This document shows, piece after piece, positions 5,247-10,474 of a stretch of 10,474 nt of DNA (positions are counted from its first letter, which is position 1; each line of letters opens with the position of its first letter). The translations under genes were made by a program, and so were the position numbers. The stretch comes from Cytophagales bacterium (GTDB lineage Bacteria; Bacteroidota; Bacteroidia; Cytophagales; Spirosomataceae), in NCBI GenBank assembly GCA_013205605.1, contig JABMMK010000364.1, positions 1 through 10,474 on the forward strand, in the 5' to 3' direction. The notes below the pieces were generated by a model. It was not told where the DNA came from. It did not search any database and was given only the letters and a program-made list of their open reading frames with translations.

Positions 5247-6545
5247 TTATTTACCCAAAGCCTTCTTATATACCTCAAGCACGCGTTTTCTAGCAAACTC
5301 ATGATTAACAATTGGAGTTACATAGCTAAGTTCCTGTAATTCAGGAACCCATTTTTTTATATAGCCCAACTTAGAGTCAAATTTTTGTGCTTGCAAGCTT
5401 GGATTAAATACCCTAAAATAGGGTGCGGCATCACAACCAGAACCAGCTGCCCATTGCCAACCGCCATTATTGGCCGAAAAATCAAAATCAAGTAACTTTT
5501 CTGCAAAATATGTTTCACCCCAACGCCAATCAATGAGCAAATGTTTAACCAAAAAACTGGCCACAACCATACGAACTCGATTGTGCATAAAACCCGTTTG
5601 ATTTAATTCTCGCATGCCGGCATCGACCATTGGATACCCCGTTTTTCCTTGTTTCCAAGCTTCAAACTCCACTTCATTATTTCTCCATTGGATATGATCA
5701 TATTCCTTACGAAAGGCTAATCCATTACTTATGTGCGGAAAATGAAATAATACATTAAAATAAAAATCACGCCATATTAATTCATTTAACCAGGTTTCAG
5801 ATAATCCTTGGGCTTGTATTACTAAAGAACGAATCGAAATAGTTCCAAAACGCAAATGAACAGAAAGCTTTGAAGTACCGTTGATGGCAGGAAAATCACG
5901 AGAAGCTTGATAATCATTTATTAATTTATCAGAAACGATATTTTCTGGAAAGAACAATCCTGAAGGTGCAAAACCAATCGATTCTAAGCTAGGAAAATCA
6001 GCTTTTAAATCCACATAATTTGCCAAGCTTTTGGATGGATAAATAATCAAGGGTTCATTTTTCAAACGATCCTTCCATTTATTGGCATATGGCGTAAAAA
6101 CGGTATAAGGTGTCCCTTGACCACTTAACACTTCATTCTTTTCAAAAATTACATGGTCCTTAAACGTATGGAAGTTGATATTTTTTGAGTTAGCAAATTG
6201 CTTAATTTCTTCATCCCTTTGAAGTGCATATTTTTCATGATCATGGTTCAAATAAATGGCTTGCACATCATATTCAAGGGCCAATTTCTCGAAAACAAGT
6301 TGAGGGTGATCATGAAAGATTAAAATATCGCCCCCTTGTTGGCAAATCAACGATTTAAGCGCTTCTAAAGCCTTATGAATAAACTCAACCCGACCATCCT
6401 TTTTAGTCGGCAAACGAGATAAAATAGCTTGATCAAAAATGAAAATTGGCAAAACGGGAAATGGACCTGACAAAGCTTGAAATAATCCATGATTATCTTC
6501 TATCCGCAAATCCCTTCTAAACCAAAATATGGAAACTTTTTTCAT
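5247..6545 (-). CDS. phr: Deoxyribodipyrimidine photo-lyase (class I CPD photolyase)
   Basis: A 432-residue cryptochrome/photolyase-family enzyme that uses blue light and FAD to split cyclobutane pyrimidine dimers. The N-terminal alpha/beta antenna domain (about 1-130) opens with FWFRRDLRIEDN (7-18). The helical FAD domain contains TSKLSVHLRFGTIS (224-237), ELIWRDFY (255-262), GYPMVDAGMREL (303-314), MHNRVRM (320-326) and NNGGWQWAAGSG (359-370). By position, the electron-transfer Trp triad of E. coli (W382, W359, W306) is preserved as W363, W340 and W287. The substrate-site E274/W277 correspond to E255/W258, and the FAD-facing Asn378 to N359. These favour a true CPD photolyase over a signalling cryptochrome. 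The antenna cofactor (MTHF, 8-HDF or none) cannot be decided here. No clear promoter was found in the 194 bp upstream. Confidence 0.95.
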   Translation of the reverse strand: MKKVSIFWFRRDLRIEDNHGLFQALSGPFPVLPIFIFDQAILSRLPTKKDGRVEFIHKALEALKSLICQQGGDILIFHDHPQLVFEKLALEYDVQAIYLNHDHEKYALQRDEEIKQFANSKNINFHTFKDHVIFEKNEVLSGQGTPYTVFTPYANKWKDRLKNEPLIIYPSKSLANYVDLKADFPSLESIGFAPSGLFFPENIVSDKLINDYQASRDFPAINGTSKLSVHLRFGTISIRSLVIQAQGLSETWLNELIWRDFYFNVLFHFPHISNGLAFRKEYDHIQWRNNEVEFEAWKQGKTGYPMVDAGMRELNQTGFMHNRVRMVVASFLVKHLLIDWRWGETYFAEKLLDFDFSANNGGWQWAAGSGCDAAPYFRVFNPSLQAQKFDSKLGYIKKWVPELQELSYVTPIVNHEFARKRVLEVYKKALGK

Positions 6546-6605
6546 AACATATAGTTCATTTAAAGCAGAACAAAAGGATTATATAAAGGTTTTGAAAAAT
6601 TTACC

Positions 6606-6637
6606 TTGACAAGCCCCCTTTGAAAAGTGTATATTTG
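6606..6637 (+). promoter_or_regulatory. Predicted promoter of the queA-ispD operon
   Basis: TTG at 6606-6608 (in TTGAC) and TATATTTG at 6630-6637 match the Bacteroidota -33 and -7 elements with 21 nt between them. Transcription would start near 6643, leaving a leader of roughly 95 nt before queA. It is the best promoter match in the gap between the photolyase gene and queA. Confidence 0.7.
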
Positions 6638-6683
6638 CAAATTGATAAATTTCTAAGCGAAAATAATCATTATTTTGATTGCG

Positions 6684-6707
6684 TTTAAACTCTATTTTGA
6701 GTTTAAA
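6684..6707 (+). other. Stem-loop in the queA leader
   Basis: TTTAAACTC (6684-6692) and GAGTTTAAA (6699-6707) pair perfectly over 9 bp around a 6-nt TATTTT loop, ending 32 bp before the queA ATG. It falls inside the predicted leader. The stem is mostly A-T, so an operator-type palindrome is as likely as an RNA structure. It does not match the preQ1 riboswitch pattern I know. Confidence 0.45.
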
Positions 6708-6739
6708 ATTTACAAAACTTTAATTCAAAACCCATCCGA

Positions 6740-7792
6740 ATGAAATTATCTGAATTCAGATTTGATTTACCCCAAAGTTTAATTGCCTTAAATCCTACCG
6801 AAAATCGAGAAGATTCGCGTATGATGGTGATTAACCGAAAAGAAAAAACCATTGAACATAAAAAATTCACAGACATCATTGACTATTTTGGAGATGGTGA
6901 TGTGTTAGTAACTAATAATACTAAAGTATTCCCAGCGCGTTTATACGGAAATAAGGAAAAGACTGGAGCGCAAATTGAAGTATTTCTTTTAAGGGAATTA
7001 AATCGCGAGCATCGGCTTTGGGATGTTTTAGTAGATCCAGCTAGAAAAATAAGAGTGGGCAATAAACTATATTTTGGTGATTCTGATTTAGTTGCTGAGG
7101 TGATTGACAACACCACATCAAGAGGTCGTACCATTAGATTTCTTTATGATGGGGACCATGATGCTTTAATGCAAGCAATCCACGAGTTGGGTGAAACTCC
7201 GCTACCCGATGAAATTAGATTAAAAAGAGCGGCTACGGAAGAAGATAGAGAGCGTTTTCAAACGATTTACGCAGAGCATGTAGGCGCAGTTGCCGCACCC
7301 ACAGCCGGCCTTCATTTCTCCAAGATTGTCATGAAAAAAATGGAGTTAAATGGAGTTCAATTCTCGCCTATTACACTTCATGTGGGTTTAGGTACCTTCA
7401 GACAAGTGGATGTAGAGGATTTGACCAAACATAAAACAGATTCAGAGCATTTCATCATAGATGAAAGAACCTGTGGATTTGTCAACGGAGCATTGGATAA
7501 TAAAAAACACGTACTGGCCATTGGAACTACCGTAATGAAAGCTTTGGAATCCTCTGTTTCTGCCAGTGGACATTTAAAGCCGATTAATAGCTGGACCGAT
7601 AAATTCATTTTTCCTCCCTACGAGTTCAAAATACCTACTGCATTGTTAACTAATTTCCATTTACCAGAATCCATTTTATATATGATGGCATCGGCATTTG
7701 GAAGTTATGAGTTGGTACAAGAAGCTTATAAGCAAGCTATTAAAGAAAAATATCGCTTTTTTAGTTATGGGGATGTAATGTTAATCATCTAA
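6740..7792 (+). CDS. queA: S-adenosylmethionine:tRNA ribosyltransferase-isomerase QueA
   Basis: QueA transfers and isomerises the ribosyl group of S-adenosylmethionine onto preQ1-modified tRNA, forming epoxyqueuosine at the wobble position of GUN-anticodon tRNAs. The 350-residue length is normal. Family motifs in order: MKLSEFRFDLP at the start, NNTKVFPARLYG (59-70), GETPLPDEI (151-159), EHVGAVAAPTAGLHFS (179-194), TLHVGLGTF (212-220), then TNFHLPES and a SAF segment near the C-terminus. EHVGAVAAP replaces the proteobacterial KEPGAVAAP. The ATG at 6740 gives the canonical N-terminus. It is first in a tight plus-strand cluster with ispD 9 bp downstream. No other queuosine gene (queC/D/E/F, tgt) is in the window. 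Confidence 0.97.
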   Translation: MKLSEFRFDLPQSLIALNPTENREDSRMMVINRKEKTIEHKKFTDIIDYFGDGDVLVTNNTKVFPARLYGNKEKTGAQIEVFLLRELNREHRLWDVLVDPARKIRVGNKLYFGDSDLVAEVIDNTTSRGRTIRFLYDGDHDALMQAIHELGETPLPDEIRLKRAATEEDRERFQTIYAEHVGAVAAPTAGLHFSKIVMKKMELNGVQFSPITLHVGLGTFRQVDVEDLTKHKTDSEHFIIDERTCGFVNGALDNKKHVLAIGTTVMKALESSVSASGHLKPINSWTDKFIFPPYEFKIPTALLTNFHLPESILYMMASAFGSYELVQEAYKQAIKEKYRFFSYGDVMLII

Positions 7793-7801
7793 TTTTTTTG
7801 T

Positions 7802-8494
7802 GTGAAAAAAATCGCAATCATTGTTGCTGGTGGGACTGGTCATCGTATGAATAGTACAATACCTAAACAATTTTTACTGCTACAAGGGAAACCTATCTTA
7901 TTTCACACATTAAATCAATTCAAAAAAGCAGATTCAAGTATTTTATTGTATGTTGTTTTGCCCAAGAATCAAATGGATTTTTGGGCAAAATTATGTACTG
8001 AGTTTCCGGAAATAAATGCAACAACACCCCATATTTTTGTTGACGGAGGTGAAACCCGATTTCATTCAAGCCAAAATGGCCTTGCAGCTATCACAGAAAC
8101 GGAAGATTGTTTAATAGCCATTCATGATGGTGTTCGCCCATTAATTAAGCCCGAATTGATTTCTTCTGCTTTTGAGTATGCTGAATTGCATGGAAATGCC
8201 ATATTATCTGTCCCGACCAAAGACTCCATCAGAAAATGGGATAGCGTTTCGCAGAAATATGTCGCGGTCAAAAGAGATGAAATACGAATCATTCAAACGC
8301 CTCAAATATTTAGCTTAAAGTCGTTAAGAAAAGCATTCATTCAAACCTACAGTATGGAATTTACGGATGATGCCAGTGTGGTAGAGTCAACGGGTGAAAC
8401 CATTCATTTAGTGGACGGAGATTATGCCAACTTAAAAATAACAACCTCTGAGGACTTAAGCCTCGCGGAAAGCCTAATGAAATCTGCCTTTTAG
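7802..8494 (+). CDS. ispD: 2-C-methyl-D-erythritol 4-phosphate cytidylyltransferase IspD
   Basis: IspD couples MEP with CTP to give CDP-ME, the third step of the non-mevalonate isoprenoid pathway, in the cytoplasm. The 230-residue length is standard. The nucleotide-binding N-terminus is VAGGTGHRM (8-16) with R15, followed by PKQF (21-24) whose K22 matches the essential lysine. GGETRFHSSQNGL (82-94), HDGVRPL (108-114), a TPQIF segment (166-170) and NLKITTSEDL (210-219) with K212 complete the active-site set. The start is GTG at 7802, 9 bp after the queA stop; no ATG is better placed for the KKIAIIVAGG strand. The transporter gene follows after 4 bp, so co-transcription of all three is likely. 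IspF, which is sometimes fused to IspD, is not present here. Confidence 0.96.
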   Translation: MKKIAIIVAGGTGHRMNSTIPKQFLLLQGKPILFHTLNQFKKADSSILLYVVLPKNQMDFWAKLCTEFPEINATTPHIFVDGGETRFHSSQNGLAAITETEDCLIAIHDGVRPLIKPELISSAFEYAELHGNAILSVPTKDSIRKWDSVSQKYVAVKRDEIRIIQTPQIFSLKSLRKAFIQTYSMEFTDDASVVESTGETIHLVDGDYANLKITTSEDLSLAESLMKSAF

Positions 8495-8498
8495 ATCT

Positions 8499-10474
8499 AT
8501 GAAAAACTTTTGGTTACGAATTGCTGAAAACATATTAAAATTTAAATTTCAGATTTTAGGAATATTAGTTGTGCTAACCTGCGCACTAGGATTTAAAGCT
8601 AGCCAAATCCAACTTAGCTACGAACTAGCAAAAATACTTCCCAAATCAGACGAGCAATTCCAACTCTACGAAAACTTTAAAAGCAAATATGGCGAAGATG
8701 GAAACGTCATGGTCATTGGACTCGAAAATGACCAACTATTTTCACCCAATGAATTTAATGCTTGGCATTCGTTAACCAAAGAAATCAAAGGCCAACCAGG
8801 AATCAAAAATGTACTATCGATTACCAATTTGCCAGAAGTGTATATTGATTCCGTATCAAATAAATTTTCGACCAGGCCTATTTGGGACACAACAGTGCCC
8901 ACATCAAAAATTAGATTAGATAGCTTACAATATAAGTTATCAAGGCTACCCTTATTTACTAATTTTATTTTTACAAAAGATTTCAAAGTGCACCTGATGC
9001 TGATCACATTAGATCAGAAAACGATCAATAATAAAAATAGAATTCAGCTGGTCAAGCATATAAAAAGCTTAGGTGATCAGTATTCGACTAAAATGGGGCA
9101 TTCCATACACTACTCAGGCATGCCATTTATCCGTACTGAATATACATCCCAAGTAACGAACGAATTGGCCATATTTTTAATTCTAGCCATTTTAGTCACC
9201 TCGGCAATCTTATTTTATTTTTTCAGATCCATTAAGGTTGTTTTCTTTGCTTTAATTGTCATTCTGGTGGGCATCATTGCGTCGTTAGCTACCATCGTAC
9301 TATTTGACTTTAAAATTACATTACTTTCAGGCCTCATTCCTCCCTTGATTGTTGTCATAGGAGTTCCCAATGTCATATTTTTATTAAACAAGTACCATGA
9401 GACGTTTTTACGTACTCAAAATAAAGCGGAATCATTAATAGAAAGTACGTCAAAAATTGGAAGAACATTGTTTTTAGCGAATTTGACCACGTCCATTGGT
9501 TTTGGAGTTTTCGCATTTACGGGATCTGGCTTATTGGTTGAATTTGGAATCGTGGCTGCGATCAATGTCATGTTCACATTTGCTATATCAGTGCTACTTA
9601 TTCCAATATTCTTTAGTTTTTTATCTCCCCCTGAAGCCAAAGATTTGGCACATTTTGAATCTCCCAAAGTGAGCAAATTTTTATTGCGCCTCGAAACTTG
9701 GGTATTGAATCGTAGAAAATCCATTTATCTATTTGTTGGGGTAATCTTAGCATTTTCTATTTATGGATTATCAAAAATAAAAGCAGTAGGCTATATCGTA
9801 GATGATTTGCCTCAGGATAATGCCATATACACGGATTTAAAATTTATTGAAAAACATTTTAAAGGGGTTATGCCTTTTGAAATATCCATTGATGCACGTG
9901 AAGATGGCCGCGCTTTAAGCCCCGAAATTTTAACCAAATTAAAGCGAACAGAAAAAGTCATTGCCGAATACCCAGAATTCACCCAGGGACTTTCGATTTT
10001 AACGGCCACAAAATACTTATATCAAGTATATCGCGGAGGGGATCCAAAATACTTTGTACTTCCTAGCATCAATGAACTAAACAAATTAGCTTCTTTTCAA
10101 ACTAGTTTAAATGGAAAAGATAATTTATTCAATGGATTTATCGACTCGAAGAAAAGGTTTACTCGGATAAGTTTCCAAATGCAAGATGCAGGTACGACAA
10201 GAACTAGGGAATTGTTTGACCAAATAAAACCTAGAATTGACAGTATCTATTTATCAGATCCAGAAACGGGCGAGCTAAAAAAAGAAGGCGACCCGAACAC
10301 ATTCATCGCTAAAATCACTGGAAATTCTGTCATATATGCCTTTCAAACGGAATATTTGCAGGTCAATTTAATTGAGAGTACGCTTTCTGCCATTTTTCTA
10401 ATCTGTGTTTTAATGGCCTTGTTATTTAGGAGTTGGAAAATGGTCATCATATCCACATTACCAAGCCTCATTCC
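8499..10474 (+). CDS. MMPL/RND-superfamily membrane transporter, 3' end outside window
   Basis: An uninterrupted reading frame from ATG 8499 to the window edge, 658 residues so far; it lacks its stop only because the window ends. The architecture is that of MMPL-type RND proteins (COG1033-like). There is one N-terminal membrane helix (about 16-33) and an extracytoplasmic domain (about 35-220). Five membrane helices follow at roughly 222-242, 246-266, 273-295, 321-345 and 347-372, with the characteristic PPLIVVIGVPNVIFLLNKYHE-type fourth helix. A seventh helix (about 409-425) starts the second repeat, then comes a second extracytoplasmic domain (about 428-625) and a further helix from about 627. 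About four more helices should lie beyond the window. Such proteins use the proton gradient to export lipids or hydrophobic compounds; HpnN, which moves hopanoids, is one example. The substrate is unknown. It is spaced 4 bp from ispD, so it is probably in the queA-ispD operon. Confidence 0.9.
   Translation, partial: MKNFWLRIAENILKFKFQILGILVVLTCALGFKASQIQLSYELAKILPKSDEQFQLYENFKSKYGEDGNVMVIGLENDQLFSPNEFNAWHSLTKEIKGQPGIKNVLSITNLPEVYIDSVSNKFSTRPIWDTTVPTSKIRLDSLQYKLSRLPLFTNFIFTKDFKVHLMLITLDQKTINNKNRIQLVKHIKSLGDQYSTKMGHSIHYSGMPFIRTEYTSQVTNELAIFLILAILVTSAILFYFFRSIKVVFFALIVILVGIIASLATIVLFDFKITLLSGLIPPLIVVIGVPNVIFLLNKYHETFLRTQNKAESLIESTSKIGRTLFLANLTTSIGFGVFAFTGSGLLVEFGIVAAINVMFTFAISVLLIPIFFSFLSPPEAKDLAHFESPKVSKFLLRLETWVLNRRKSIYLFVGVILAFSIYGLSKIKAVGYIVDDLPQDNAIYTDLKFIEKHFKGVMPFEISIDAREDGRALSPEILTKLKRTEKVIAEYPEFTQGLSILTATKYLYQVYRGGDPKYFVLPSINELNKLASFQTSLNGKDNLFNGFIDSKKRFTRISFQMQDAGTTRTRELFDQIKPRIDSIYLSDPETGELKKEGDPNTFIAKITGNSVIYAFQTEYLQVNLIESTLSAIFLICVLMALLFRSWKMVIISTLPSLI

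Noticed and set aside
5225..5256. Terminator hairpin between the DUF3108-like and photolyase genes
   Set aside because: Only a bulged GGG-AAAT / ATTT-A-CCC pairing across a 17-nt loop can be drawn, with no T run after it.
6643..6739. preQ1 riboswitch in the queA leader
   Set aside because: The stem is A-T rich with a 6-nt loop and lacks the longer loop and matching A-rich tail of the preQ1-I type.
8666..10009. Three minus-strand open frames (8666-9007, 9416-9724, 9812-10009)
   Set aside because: All lie within the continuous plus-strand transporter frame, which has proper membrane helices and MMPL motifs.
10445..10453. DnaA-box-like ATATCCACA near the right end
   Set aside because: It differs from the box, is isolated, and lies inside the transporter coding sequence.

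Overview
The window reads as ordinary core chromosome of an AT-rich Bacteroidota, probably Cytophagales-like. The reasons are: no Shine-Dalgarno-like sequence before the starts, Bacteroidota-type promoter matches (TTTG / 19-21 nt / TAnnTTTG) upstream of dnaA and queA, and housekeeping proteins of familiar Bacteroidota form. The genus-level placement is an inference. I found no rRNA, tRNA, CRISPR array, insertion sequence, phage gene or broken gene.

Layout, left to right. A bidirectional hairpin terminator (1-36) closes a minus-strand MaoC-type hotdog hydratase gene. A lipid/diacylglycerol kinase-family gene diverges from it across only 43 bp. A 403-bp AT-rich gap rich in inverted repeats follows; it carries a good promoter match and leads into dnaA. 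dnaA converges on recA, with a shared hairpin terminator between them. Upstream of recA is a 150-bp divergent region with a candidate recA promoter, a near-perfect 15-nt direct repeat and a short inverted repeat. On its other side is a secreted DUF3108-like protein gene with a GTG start. That gene runs head-on, with a 4-bp gap, into a minus-strand class I CPD photolyase gene. A 194-bp divergent region with a strong promoter match then leads into a compact plus-strand cluster: queA, ispD (9-bp gap) and an MMPL/RND-type membrane transporter gene (4-bp gap), which is cut by the window end.

How the genes relate. dnaA, recA and the photolyase gene cover replication initiation, recombination/SOS and light-dependent repair. 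They lie close together but in different transcription units. queA-ispD-transporter looks like one operon: the last step but one of tRNA queuosine synthesis, the cytidylyltransferase step of the MEP isoprenoid pathway, and a transporter that may handle a lipid or hydrophobic substrate.

I do not see a clear undescribed system. The most promising places are regulatory: the structured leader and inverted-repeat cluster upstream of dnaA, and the repeat pair around the recA promoter.
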